Shown here: positions 47,511 through 55,379 of the stretch, in pieces
Layout of the letters: each line of letters opens with the position of its first letter
How positions within the stretch are numbered: position 1 is the stretch's first letter
Source: Thalassomonas sp. RHCl1
GTDB taxonomy: Bacteria > Pseudomonadota > Gammaproteobacteria > Enterobacterales > Alteromonadaceae
Assembly: GCF_947387555.1 (NCBI RefSeq)
Contig: NZ_CANDNZ010000001.1
Coordinates: forward strand, 806,001-870,000
Length of the DNA: 64,000 nt
Reading direction: 5' to 3'
Made by a program: the position numbers and the translations under genes
Notes under the pieces: model-generated
What the model was told of the DNA's origin: nothing
What the model saw: the letters and a program-made list of their open reading frames with translations, nothing else
The model's database searches: none

Positions 47511-48695
47511 TTAATTTCCGGTTTCTGATTGATAAATCTCTTGTAATATTTTTTTCCATTGCTGGTATTGGTTATCGACTGTACCGGATAGCGTGACGGT
47601 TCTGTCTTCGAGTTCTATTACCTGAGATTCGATACTTGCCTGTAATGAATCCCCCAGCTCCTGCAGCGCTTCGATATGAATTTGTGCATCGGCATCACGC
47701 TCAAATCCGTCTTTGAGCACATAGGCGCCTCCGGCAACGGCAACACTGCTTGCTGCCCTGGCGGAGCCGGTGGAACTGCCCGCACCATAGATACCGGCGA
47801 TAATGGCGGCGGCACCGATCATTTTCTGATTTAAGGCTTTGTCTTTCATTTTTCGCATGGCGATCACTTCGTTATAACTCTCACTGCGCCACTGTTTGTA
47901 AGGGGCTTTCATCTCTTTAGCGTAACTGCTGTAATATTCCTGCAAGGTATCTACGAACAGGTAATCGCGCTCGCGAATTTGCTTGATGCGTGCCAGCATA
48001 GGGTCGTTTTCGGCGGGCAGGCGGTTGATAAGATAAAGGCCGGATTCATCTTGTGATAAGTGCTCTGAGAAGGTTTGCGGCGAGAAGTCTCTGGCGAACT
48101 TTAATTCCGAGACCAGTCTTAATTCCACCAGTTGTTGTGAAGTAAGTGATTTTCGGTATTCGTTAAGATCATTACTGATACGGTTATAAATATTCTGAAA
48201 AGGCTCAAACCTTAACTGGGTTTTCTTATCGTAAGAGTAGCGGCTGGCTTTTTGGGCGTATTGCTTGTTAAACCAGTGATGCCCCCGGGAGTCGACGACA
48301 TCCACCATGACAATGAGCTGTTCGCCGTCGGACTGGATGATATCCCCTTTGACCAGGACATCCACCGAGTCATGGCCTGTAGGCACAACCCGGACGGCCC
48401 CCCAGGCGCCGCTCGACTGTAAGGTTTCCATTAACAGGTAAGGGAAAAAACTGGCTTCGGCTATGCGGATCTCGGGGAAAACCAGGGTATCTTCATCTAA
48501 TTGCTCCAGGTTTTCCAGGCCGGGATCAAAAATGCGTATGCCGATATCGAGTAACTCGTCCTCCGGGATGTCGGCTGTTTCATGAACTACGGGGATCTGT
48601 TCGGTGGTTTTTATTTCTGTTGTTTTGCACCCGGTAACTGACAAGGTCGACAACAGCAACAAGAAAATAACTGTATTGGACAATAGTCGGTTCAT
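47511..48695 (-). CDS. Lipoprotein with C-terminal BON-like/glycine-rich region
   Basis: A 394-residue lipoprotein (lipobox SVTGC, Cys23). The N-terminal half is alpha/beta and TolB-like in flavour (FPEIRIAEASFFPYLLMETL, VLVKGDIIQSDG). A glycine/alanine-rich hydrophobic segment follows (about 285-330, IGAAAIIAGIYGAGSS), like a glycine zipper, and the end (ESQVIELEDRTVTLSGTVDNQY) looks like a BON-type motif. It sits 3 bases after the Ser/Ala-rich gene. Probably periplasmic or outer-membrane. Function unknown. Confidence 0.78.
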   Translation of the reverse strand: MNRLLSNTVIFLLLLSTLSVTGCKTTEIKTTEQIPVVHETADIPEDELLDIGIRIFDPGLENLEQLDEDTLVFPEIRIAEASFFPYLLMETLQSSGAWGAVRVVPTGHDSVDVLVKGDIIQSDGEQLIVMVDVVDSRGHHWFNKQYAQKASRYSYDKKTQLRFEPFQNIYNRISNDLNEYRKSLTSQQLVELRLVSELKFARDFSPQTFSEHLSQDESGLYLINRLPAENDPMLARIKQIRERDYLFVDTLQEYYSSYAKEMKAPYKQWRSESYNEVIAMRKMKDKALNQKMIGAAAIIAGIYGAGSSTGSARAASSVAVAGGAYVLKDGFERDADAQIHIEALQELGDSLQASIESQVIELEDRTVTLSGTVDNQYQQWKKILQEIYQSETGN

Positions 48696-48698
48696 AGC

Positions 48699-49913
48699 TT
48701 AATGGCCTTTGGTTTGGTTTTTGTATTTACGGTATTCATCCCAAAGCTTCTCCCGTAATTTGGGGTCGGCTTCTTTTAATGCCGCTTCCCTGATTTGCCG
48801 GGCAACGACGTCATCATCGTTACCGCTTGGGATATCGGCAGGGGGGGTATAAACGGTTTGGTTGTGCTGATAATCACCTTCCCTTTGGGAAGAGGGCAAT
48901 TCCGGCATGCCACCCGAACTTGAAGGAAAGGCGGTTTGTTCCGGTGCGCCCGATGTTTTTGCCGTGGCACTGGCCTCTGCGCCATTTAATACATCATCAT
49001 ATAAAGGTCCTGCGTTGGCGACCGCTTGTTCGCTGCCCTGCTCGGCGCCTTTATTTTGAATATACTCCCGTTCGCTTAAAATCATGCCGTCGTAATCACT
49101 CATTGAGCTGTTAAGCCGTTCATCAAGCTCGGCTACTTGCTCGCCCCGGGTTCGGGTATTGATCATTCCTCCGGCGGGGGCTGCATTTCCCCCTGGCTGC
49201 TGGCCCGGGGAAGCGGCCTGATTCGAACTTGTCGATTGAGTTGAAGCATGTCCCCCGGCAGCAGCGCCAGGTTGGGATGAGCTATTTGGGTTTGCGTTAG
49301 AACTAGATGATGATTGGCTTGCCTGACTGGCACTGGCACTGGCACTGGCACTGGCACTGGCACTGGCACTGGCACTGGCACTGGCACTGGCACTGGCACT
49401 GGCCGAAGATTGAGCCGAAGATTGAGCCGAAGCGCTGCTTTCACTTGCTTGAGATTGACTGGATGAGCTGGAGGCCGTGACTTCTTCTTCCGAAAAATCA
49501 ATATCGTCACTGGAGCTTTCTGAGTTAGTACCGGCCATATCTTCGTTATTTTCAGATTGTTCATTGTTATCCCTGCTATCGCCGCTTTGCTGCGTTGACG
49601 CGGACTCTGTGCTGCCGGCATCGGCTTGTGGAGAACCATCAGATTGATTGCCCTGGTTAGCCGAAGTATTGCCGGTGCTCGCTGACGGGCCTTGCTGTTG
49701 AGACTGAGCCGAACTTGGGCTGGATGAAGCGCTGGAGTCAGACGAACTGGAACTGGATGAAGAGCTTGAGCTCGAACTCGAAGGACTACTGGGAGATGAA
49801 CTGCTGGGTGATGAAGTCGGTGGTTTGCTCTGTTGCTGTTGTGTTGATTGACAGCCGGACATACACAAGAGTAAAGAAGTTATTATTATCGTAATGGTAG
49901 ATTTATTCATCAT
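48699..49913 (-). CDS. Ser/Ala-rich low-complexity lipoprotein
   Basis: A 404-residue lipoprotein starting at the double ATG 49913/49910, chosen because AAGG lies just upstream; a longer frame from 49943 would overlap the upstream gene. Signal with lipobox CMSGC, then a very long disordered region (about 20-260) of Ser, Pro, Gln and Asn with a stretch of Ser-Ala dipeptides, and a conserved-looking C-terminal part (about 260-404: TRTRGEQVAELDERLNSSMS, then QIREAALKEADPKLREKLWD). The layout suggests a flexible tether with a small functional end, spanning the periplasm or reaching outward. Next gene starts after 3 bases. Confidence 0.8.
   Translation of the reverse strand: MMNKSTITIIITSLLLCMSGCQSTQQQQSKPPTSSPSSSSPSSPSSSSSSSSSSSSSSDSSASSSPSSAQSQQQGPSASTGNTSANQGNQSDGSPQADAGSTESASTQQSGDSRDNNEQSENNEDMAGTNSESSSDDIDFSEEEVTASSSSSQSQASESSASAQSSAQSSASASASASASASASASASASASASASQASQSSSSSNANPNSSSQPGAAAGGHASTQSTSSNQAASPGQQPGGNAAPAGGMINTRTRGEQVAELDERLNSSMSDYDGMILSEREYIQNKGAEQGSEQAVANAGPLYDDVLNGAEASATAKTSGAPEQTAFPSSSGGMPELPSSQREGDYQHNQTVYTPPADIPSGNDDDVVARQIREAALKEADPKLREKLWDEYRKYKNQTKGH
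49326..49403 (-). repeat. Perfect hexanucleotide tandem repeat coding for Ser-Ala
   Basis: ACTGGC on the plus strand (GCCAGT on the coding strand) is repeated 13 times in a row, without error, inside the lipoprotein gene. Since the unit is six bases, changes in copy number would lengthen or shorten the Ser-Ala stretch without a frameshift. Confidence 0.95.
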
Positions 49914-49926
49914 TCTGGCCTTGTGA

Positions 49927-51234
49927 TTATTCAGGAAATACATGCAGCTGCAGTTGCTCGGTAAAGATGGTCATGCCATCAGAAATTTGAGGACGAAACT
50001 TTGTTGTTCTTAATGACTTCAATGCCTTGGTTTTGATTGGGCTGTTATCCGGCGGATTAGAGCTGACAATCTTAATGTTTCTTGCCTTACCATATTTTGT
50101 AACATCTAAAGTGGCGTGGACATACCGTACATCGGTGGTGAGTTCGGTATCACTTTTAATGGCACGGGTTCTTTGTTGCAGGTTGGGGTAATGGGGCAAA
50201 GCCACAGGCTGACTGAATAATTGCTCAAGAAATTCTTTGTTTTTATCTGTTGCCACTGCGTAGTCATAGGCTTCCTGGTAATGACGCAAGGCTGTTTGTC
50301 TTTTATTATGCATCAGAAACCAGTCGGCCAGTTTGAGCTTGACCTTGGCAATTGCCTGATGATCAACTTGCGTCTGTCCTTGCAAAACTGTTAATTTTCG
50401 CTGGATGATTTTTTTTCCGGTCACAAAGCTTTTACGCTTCATTTCTGCGATGAGAATATCGGATTTTTTCATTTGCACCTGAAGTTGTTCGTTCATGGCA
50501 TAAACCTTTTCAACCGAACTGCGCATGACATGGGAGGCAATAAAGTAATTGGTCAGCATCAGGCCATTTAACGGTGTGATCAAGCGTTCATCTGTCTCAC
50601 CATAGGTATTGGTGATTAGGTTGACCGCCCGATCAAATAAAGAGTAGGAATAGATCAAGTCCTGAGTCGGATCCGGTAATAGTTGCATGGCATAAGCTTC
50701 TAAATGCCAGTTGGCGATTTGCAGTTCCATATCAAGGCGGTTTATATCCATATCATCAAAATTTCTGGCATATAACCAGTACATGTAATAATACTTGTCA
50801 TTCACCTGCTCCCATTGCTTTCTTTTTTTGTAGCTTTCGATCATTTTTTCTAAAATTGGGATTTGGGTTAATGAATACAGGCCTTCATTAATCCGGCTCA
50901 GATGCAGTGCCCGTTTATATACCTGAACCGCATCTTCATGTTTTTCGTAATGTTGGTAAATATTGCCCAGGTTGACCAGTTTTTGCGCAATCTGCTCGCT
51001 GTACATGCCTTCTGTGGATTCTATTTTTTCAACAGCAGCCTGGTATTTATCAATTTCATCACTGAGTTTTTGTATGCCGGCCTGCCTGACATCTTTACTT
51101 TCGCTTTGCTTTGTATTGCTGCTTGGAGCAGTTGAGTTACCGGTTATTTCGGCATCGAATGGCACGGCAATAACTTTTTGACTGATCAGGAAGATAATGA
51201 AGGAAAGTACCGAGCAGGCGATTAACAACCTCAT
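49927..51234 (-). CDS. TPR-like periplasmic protein with TonB-like C-terminal domain
   Basis: A 435-residue protein with an N-terminal signal or anchor (residues about 3-23), helical TPR-like repeats (about 60-340; for example LVNLGNIYQHYEKHEDAVQV and WFLMHNKRQTALRHYQEAYD), and a C-terminal region (about 355-435) with the TonB-C pattern: ATLDVTKYGKARNIKIVSS, then LKSLRTTKFRP. It is the promoter-proximal gene of the long minus-strand operon. TonB-like ends contact outer-membrane partners, consistent with an energy-transducing envelope system. It lies 13 bases from the next gene. Confidence 0.83.
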   Translation of the reverse strand: MRLLIACSVLSFIIFLISQKVIAVPFDAEITGNSTAPSSNTKQSESKDVRQAGIQKLSDEIDKYQAAVEKIESTEGMYSEQIAQKLVNLGNIYQHYEKHEDAVQVYKRALHLSRINEGLYSLTQIPILEKMIESYKKRKQWEQVNDKYYYMYWLYARNFDDMDINRLDMELQIANWHLEAYAMQLLPDPTQDLIYSYSLFDRAVNLITNTYGETDERLITPLNGLMLTNYFIASHVMRSSVEKVYAMNEQLQVQMKKSDILIAEMKRKSFVTGKKIIQRKLTVLQGQTQVDHQAIAKVKLKLADWFLMHNKRQTALRHYQEAYDYAVATDKNKEFLEQLFSQPVALPHYPNLQQRTRAIKSDTELTTDVRYVHATLDVTKYGKARNIKIVSSNPPDNSPIKTKALKSLRTTKFRPQISDGMTIFTEQLQLHVFPE

Positions 51235-51756
51235 AATTAATCCTCATAGATATAATTAGGCCACGACACATACCGTTATCTGATGTCAGATAAAAGCACT
51301 GCCAGCTATACGAAGATTTTATTTCCCTGGAAAACTCTAATTAGTATTTAAATTTTTCGGCATGACACACGAGCCGTCATAATAAAAAGTTTAGTAAAGG
51401 GAGGTATTTGAGAGAGTTTGTTTATATATTGACCACCCGATAAATTTAGTATAGATAGCTTTAAATTGAAGTAAAGAATCGGGGTTATAAAAACAATGAT
51501 TAATTTTTCTGTCTAAGGAGAAGGAAATGCTAAGGGATTTTTTTGTAACATGTTGCTTTACAAAGTGTTCTTTTGCCTTTCGCGGGAGAGAGTTTAGCTG
51601 CTAGGTCTGTTAATCAGTGATTACTGTTATAGCGAATAATGATGAGGTATTTCTCTAACAATTCGCAGCAAGCAGGCTACAGGATGCTGCATAATCACAT
51701 GCTTATGTTATTTAAAATTAGTGTCAATTTATTATTTGCTGGTATAGATAGGAAAA
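51235..51756. other. Intergenic region between the vWA/TolQ operon and the prophage
   Basis: About 520 AT-rich bases with no gene supported. It must contain the promoter of the minus-strand operon (its first ATG at 51234 has a GAGGA site at 51239-51243). A plus-strand frame from 51639 runs into the tRNA fragment and is not a gene. Confidence 0.5.
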
Positions 51757-51806
51757 TGGCGACCTCGGAGGGAGTCGAACCCACGACCTGCCCCTTAGGA
51801 GGGAGG
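51757..51806 (-). other. 3' tRNA-Arg(CCU) fragment: phage attachment site
   Basis: Read on the minus strand, the sequence holds an anticodon loop CTCCTAA (anticodon CCT), its 3' stem GGGGC, a T-arm with GGGTTCGACTCCC, an acceptor end GAGGTCG and CCA. The 5' half of a tRNA is missing: the bases before the loop (AACCTCC) do not restore the anticodon stem. This is what integration into a tRNA 3' half leaves on the distal side. One T-stem pair is mismatched. The complete tRNA should be at the other end of the element, beyond 64000. Confidence 0.65.
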
Positions 51807-51897
51807 TTTTCTGTTACTATATTTAAGGGGCTAGATTGAAGTTTGGTGCAACTCTGGTACACTTTTGTAAGAGCTTAGCGCTAAAAAGGGGGCTAAA

Positions 51898-52962
51898 ATG
51901 GCAACCTACCAAACTCGAAATGGCAGAGTTCGTGCTACGATTCGCAGCAAGCATCTGGCCCAAAATAGCCTGTCAAAAACGTTTGATTCTCAAAAAGAGG
52001 CAAAAGCATGGGTCAAGAAGGAAGAGGCCAAAATTACGCTTGGCCAACAGATAAAAGCGCAGCCCTTATCGAACATTTACTTTAATCAGCTCGTTGACCA
52101 CCATCAAGTCAAAATCTTAAAAATCTCCGAAAGTAAAGCGGAGGATATCGCCGATAAGAAAAACCGGAAAAAGTTTAATGAGTTAGCTCGGCTAAAAAAG
52201 AACTTTCAAGGTTACACCCTATCAGAAATGACCCCGCAGGTAATCGCCGGTTATATCGCTAAAAGAATGTTAACGGATGAGGTGTGCTGGGATACAGTAA
52301 AGCGAGATATGCAAGATATCACGGCTGTGTTGGAAACCGCTGTCTTTGACCTCGAGTATAACGTTGACTATGAAATAGTTAAAAAAGGTGTAAAAGTTTT
52401 TGATAAGAAGCATAAAACAGTTAAACGTAAATCTGTTAAGCGCACTCGTAGGTTAAGTGATGAAGAATTTGAAATACTAGTCAAGTGTAAAAGAAAGTAT
52501 GCCACAGTTGTTTTATTCGCAGCTGAAACATCAATGCGAAGGGGGGAATTGGCCAGGTTAATTGGTGCTGATGTGGATTTAGATAAAAAGTTGCTTAAGA
52601 TCAACAGATCGAAAATAGATGAGCACTTGCTTGATAAAGGCTTGGAAGCTGGACGAGTCATTCCGTTGTCTAATAGAGCTATAGAGTTATACAAGAGGTT
52701 GGAAAAAAAGAATCCAGAAGCTTTAGTTTTAGGTTGTACAGATCCCGGCAGTATCACACAAGGGTGGGATCGTTTAGCCAAAGATTTAGGTTTTACAGAT
52801 TTGCGATTTCATGATATGCGACACGAGGCAACGAGCAGGCTGTTTGAAAAAGATTTAGCTATTCCAAAAGTTTCGGCTATTACAGGTCATATGGATTGGG
52901 AGTCATTGAAGCGGTATACACAGCTTAACCCTGAAAAGTTGGTGGATTTGCTAAATGATTAA
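51898..52962 (+). CDS. int: Tyrosine recombinase (phage integrase)
   Basis: A 354-residue tyrosine recombinase. An N-terminal arm-binding part (with AT-rich AP2-like start MATYQTRNGRVRATI) and a core-binding domain precede the catalytic domain (about 180-350). Catalytic residues are visible: Arg in TSMRRGELARL, His-x-x-Arg in FHDMRHEATSRLF, His in ITGHMDW and Tyr in LKRYTQL. It lies about 90 bases inside the tRNA fragment, the usual position for an integrase acting there. Many filamentous phages instead use host XerCD. Confidence 0.95.
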   Translation: MATYQTRNGRVRATIRSKHLAQNSLSKTFDSQKEAKAWVKKEEAKITLGQQIKAQPLSNIYFNQLVDHHQVKILKISESKAEDIADKKNRKKFNELARLKKNFQGYTLSEMTPQVIAGYIAKRMLTDEVCWDTVKRDMQDITAVLETAVFDLEYNVDYEIVKKGVKVFDKKHKTVKRKSVKRTRRLSDEEFEILVKCKRKYATVVLFAAETSMRRGELARLIGADVDLDKKLLKINRSKIDEHLLDKGLEAGRVIPLSNRAIELYKRLEKKNPEALVLGCTDPGSITQGWDRLAKDLGFTDLRFHDMRHEATSRLFEKDLAIPKVSAITGHMDWESLKRYTQLNPEKLVDLLND

Positions 52963-53225
52963 AATATAAAGTTCTTTTTTTCGCGTACCAATTTTATTTT
53001 GGGTTGGTGAATATAATGAGCAACTTCAATAGTAGGGATTATGTAAGTATTACCTTCATGTTGGTAATTTATATTTAAATTACCGTGTTTTAGCTTTTCT
53101 TTAGTTTTTCTTAAACTCATTTTTAAAACCTCTGAAAGCTGTTCTAAGCTCATGATTACTCCATACTTTTTTACTAAAGCTTGGTTTGTCACTTGCACAA
53201 ATTCACTTATCATTTTTTTATCCAT
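52959..53225 (-). CDS. Small DNA-binding protein, possible excisionase or regulator
   Basis: An 88-residue protein with a helix-turn-helix-like middle (MSLEQLSEVLKMSLRKTKEKL) and a basic C-terminus. Size, position convergent with the integrase (4-base overlap) and the HTH suggest a recombination directionality factor or a regulator of the cargo operon. An ATTACA-N3-TGTAAT site lies 11-25 bases upstream of its start, so it is probably under control of the phage repressor. AT-rich. Confidence 0.65.
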   Translation of the reverse strand: MDKKMISEFVQVTNQALVKKYGVIMSLEQLSEVLKMSLRKTKEKLKHGNLNINYQHEGNTYIIPTIEVAHYIHQPKIKLVREKKNFIF

Positions 53226-53235
53226 AAATTAATGT

Positions 53236-53250
53236 ATTACAATATGTAAT
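53236..53250. promoter_or_regulatory. Operator-like dyad ATTACA-N3-TGTAAT
   Basis: ATTACAATATGTAAT is a perfect 6+6 dyad just upstream of the minus-strand HTH gene. It has the same sequence and spacing as the two dyads between the XRE repressor and replication genes. Confidence 0.65.
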
Positions 53251-53395
53251 TATATGTGGTTTTTTTTTAAGTAATATTTTAAAGTGTAATTTTTGTGTTT
53301 TTTGTTCCATGTATACATTCCTATAATGTTGTGTTAGCTTTTGAAAGTTTACATTTTATCAATGTTTTATTGCTATGAAGGCATAAAGAGGGAAC

Positions 53396-53563
53396 ATGAA
53401 AATAACACATGAAATTGCAAAGTTAATTTCTGGTGGTTGTGGCTCTACTAATGTTGCAGATGAAGAGATCTTTAACGTTGAAAAGCAAAATGAGGATGAG
53501 TCGCAAAGAGTTGCGCGAGGGGTAATTTTGGAGGCAGGTAGTGGGCCAAAAGATCCGCCTTAA
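53396..53563 (+). CDS. 55-residue Gly-Gly-motif peptide, first gene of a cargo operon
   Basis: A 55-codon frame with AGAGGGA six bases before its ATG. The product has an amphipathic N-terminal helix ending in a double glycine (KLISGGCGS, residues 9-17), then an acidic middle and an unusual tail GSGPKDPP. A leader of about 14 residues ending in GG is the mark of secreted bacteriocin-like or modified peptides. No processing peptidase or exporter is seen beside it; a 5-helix membrane protein gene follows after 63 bases. It is unrelated to any phage structural gene. Function unknown. Confidence 0.55.
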   Translation: MKITHEIAKLISGGCGSTNVADEEIFNVEKQNEDESQRVARGVILEAGSGPKDPP

Positions 53564-53626
53564 TTTACAAGTTATTTAAAAATAAAATGGAAATGCTAGG
53601 TTTAGTGCATCGCGAAAGGGAAATCG

Positions 53627-54220
53627 ATGGAGTTAGATTATAATTTTTTAACGGACATAGTGCATGGTAGTACTTTTCTTGCTGTTTTTATTGGCCTTTG
53701 CTTGGTTGCATGGAGAGCTAGAAAGCCTGTTAAAGAATTGGGGTTGATGGGATGTACTGAAGTCTTGTCAAAAGATTTAAGTGCCCTTATTGCTTTCATT
53801 TGTATAGTCTTTTGCTTTTGCGCATCATTAATTCTTGAAGAGCAACTGATTGCTTATCTTTACATGGTAGATGAGCTCACTTCTAAATTAGTACCTGCTA
53901 AATTCTCACTCGGTACTAGTAGACTAATTATTTATGCTGGCAAGATTTTCACAGAATCATTGTTGATGGTTATGTTATTTTTCTTGCATAAAAAACTAAA
54001 AGTAAAGCCATGTTTTATGGTGAAATATATTGTATGTATCGCTTATGTGATCATTATTTTTCATTTTGTAAGAGCCGTTGATAGGGTAGTTATAGGTTCA
54101 GGATTAACAGATAGTTTGTATACGCCCTCAATACTGATGTTAAACCTTTTAACTGTATTAATTATGTTGGTTTATATTCCAGCTATTACGTTAAAAGAGA
54201 GAGCAAGGATGACAGCATGA
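53627..54220 (+). CDS. Multispan membrane protein of unknown function in a cargo operon
   Basis: A 197-residue protein with five predicted transmembrane helices at about 10-28, 48-70, 105-125, 130-150 and 165-188. No family recognised. It lies behind the Gly-Gly peptide gene and its stop overlaps the next start by 4 bases (ATGA), so the three genes form one unit. Codon use is AT-rich, unlike the phage structural genes. Immunity to, or export of, the peptide is one possible role (inference). Confidence 0.75.
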   Translation: MELDYNFLTDIVHGSTFLAVFIGLCLVAWRARKPVKELGLMGCTEVLSKDLSALIAFICIVFCFCASLILEEQLIAYLYMVDELTSKLVPAKFSLGTSRLIIYAGKIFTESLLMVMLFFLHKKLKVKPCFMVKYIVCIAYVIIIFHFVRAVDRVVIGSGLTDSLYTPSILMLNLLTVLIMLVYIPAITLKERARMTA

Positions 54221-54528
54221 CAATACATATATTTTTTATTCTTTCAGGCGCAATTTTAATTGCAGCATTAGCTGTTCTTATAAGGAAGCTGCTTCTTATT
54301 CAGGCTCAAATTAGTGAAATACAAAGGCCTACAAGTGATGAATTATTGAGAATTTTTCTTCACATTAAAGACTCAAATAAAGGGAATCCTAAAAAGCAAA
54401 TTAAATTATTCATTGAATGGGAAAAAGATGTTAGAGAACACATCAAAATAGAGGAAGATAATAAAAAGGTATTACTCTTTAAACAACGAAAATGCAGTGA
54501 TCCAAAGATAATCGACCTTTGGGGTTAA
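54217..54528 (+). CDS. Single-helix membrane-anchored protein of unknown function
   Basis: A 103-residue protein with an N-terminal helix (about 3-22) and a soluble charged tail (about 30-103) that is probably cytoplasmic and helical. Coupled to the preceding gene by an ATGA overlap and convergent with the XRE repressor gene (4-base overlap). AT-rich like the rest of this operon. No family recognised. Confidence 0.7.
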   Translation: MTIHIFFILSGAILIAALAVLIRKLLLIQAQISEIQRPTSDELLRIFLHIKDSNKGNPKKQIKLFIEWEKDVREHIKIEEDNKKVLLFKQRKCSDPKIIDLWG

Positions 54529-54938
54529 TTTGCAACTGTTTTCTTAATAAGTGAAGTCATTTTGTCATCTTTCTGATTAAACAACTGTTTCATTATGTCA
54601 TCTGCGATTAAATCTCTCATCGCAGCAGGGTCACTAGTATATTCTGCCCAACCCATTTGGTTAAACCGGACTAACCATTCTTCAATTATGGTATTTAAAA
54701 TACTTTTAATTTGAGTTGAATCTGTTTCTACTTCGAAATCTAGCAATGTATTTGGGTCTGTATTTAGACTCTTGGATAGCTTAACTAGTTGTTCTATATC
54801 CAATGGATATTTACCTGTGAAATAATGGCTAACTCCGCTTTGTGTGGTGACTCCTAATGCATCAATCAAATCTTCTTGTTTTAATCCTTTGTCTTTTATG
54901 ATTTTTTTTGCTTTATCTACCCAATCTGGAATGCTCAT
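54525..54938 (-). CDS. XRE-family phage repressor
   Basis: A 137-residue regulator with an N-terminal HTH (about 10-68: IKDKGLKQEDLIDALGVTTQ, SGVSHYFTGKYPLDIEQL) and a C-terminal helical dimerisation part without a LexA-type protease domain. It is divergent from the replication genes, the standard position of RstR-like repressors of filamentous phages. Two ATTACA-N3-TGTAAT dyads lie in the 237-base divergent region and are its probable operators. Without a self-cleavage domain, induction must come from an antirepressor or another signal. Confidence 0.88.
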   Translation of the reverse strand: MSIPDWVDKAKKIIKDKGLKQEDLIDALGVTTQSGVSHYFTGKYPLDIEQLVKLSKSLNTDPNTLLDFEVETDSTQIKSILNTIIEEWLVRFNQMGWAEYTSDPAAMRDLIADDIMKQLFNQKDDKMTSLIKKTVAN

Positions 54939-54966
54939 TCTGTATCTGTCTCAATGAAGTAATTAC

Positions 54967-55063
54967 ATTACATTATGTAGTAAAACACTCGGATAAAACA
55001 CAAAGTTAAAAATAATATCATCTTATTTTTGACATTTTTCTTATTTAGATTACATTTTGTAAT
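54967..55063. promoter_or_regulatory. Two operator dyads in the repressor/replication divergent region
   Basis: ATTACATTATGTAGT at 54967-54981 (one mismatch) and ATTACATTTTGTAAT at 55049-55063 (perfect) share the ATTACA-N3-TGTAAT form of the 53236 site. One lies 29 bases from the repressor start and the other on the side of the replication genes, an arrangement fitting autorepression and control of phage replication. Confidence 0.7.
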
Positions 55064-55175
55064 ATATGTTGGTTTTTATTACGTATTGAAATGTGGGGTC
55101 GTTGTTTATTTTAATTGAGGCAAATCTTGTTTAATTGAGGTTCGTGCCGGTATTTGATTTTTTAGGTTATAACTC

Positions 55176-55379
55176 ATGACCCGAATTACGATTTATTACG
55201 AAGATTACAAAGTCCAGGGTGTCAACGTCACTTATGACCTAAACGGCGAACGCATCTATGACTACTTTTCATCGATGTATAAATTTAATTGCTGGGTCAA
55301 CTATGAAATGGCGGGTTCTGCCACAGTAGAGATTACGGACACAAACTACGCGGATTTATCGCAAAGAGGTTTGATATGA
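55176..55379 (+). CDS. Small protein coupled to the replication initiator
   Basis: A 67-residue, mostly beta protein (ITIYYEDYKVQGVNVTYDLN) with no cleavable signal. It is the first gene to the right of the operators, and its stop overlaps the replication gene start by 4 bases. Small genes in this position are common in inoviruses. Function unknown. Confidence 0.7.
   Translation: MTRITIYYEDYKVQGVNVTYDLNGERIYDYFSSMYKFNCWVNYEMAGSATVEITDTNYADLSQRGLI

Noticed and set aside
49326-49403. CRISPR array
   Set aside because: The repeat unit is six bases with no spacers and lies in frame inside a gene. No CRISPR array or cas gene was seen anywhere in the window.
49163-49639. A 158-residue frame with long Pro-Val repeats on the minus strand
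   Set aside because: It is the Ser/Ala hexamer repeat of the lipoprotein gene read in another frame; the lipoprotein frame has signal peptide, lipobox and correct spacing.
51757-51806. A complete tRNA-Arg gene
   Set aside because: Only the part from the anticodon loop to CCA is present; the 5' half and the 5' anticodon stem are missing.
51639-51839. 66-residue plus-strand frame before the integrase
   Set aside because: Its 3' part is the antisense of the tRNA fragment; not a protein gene.
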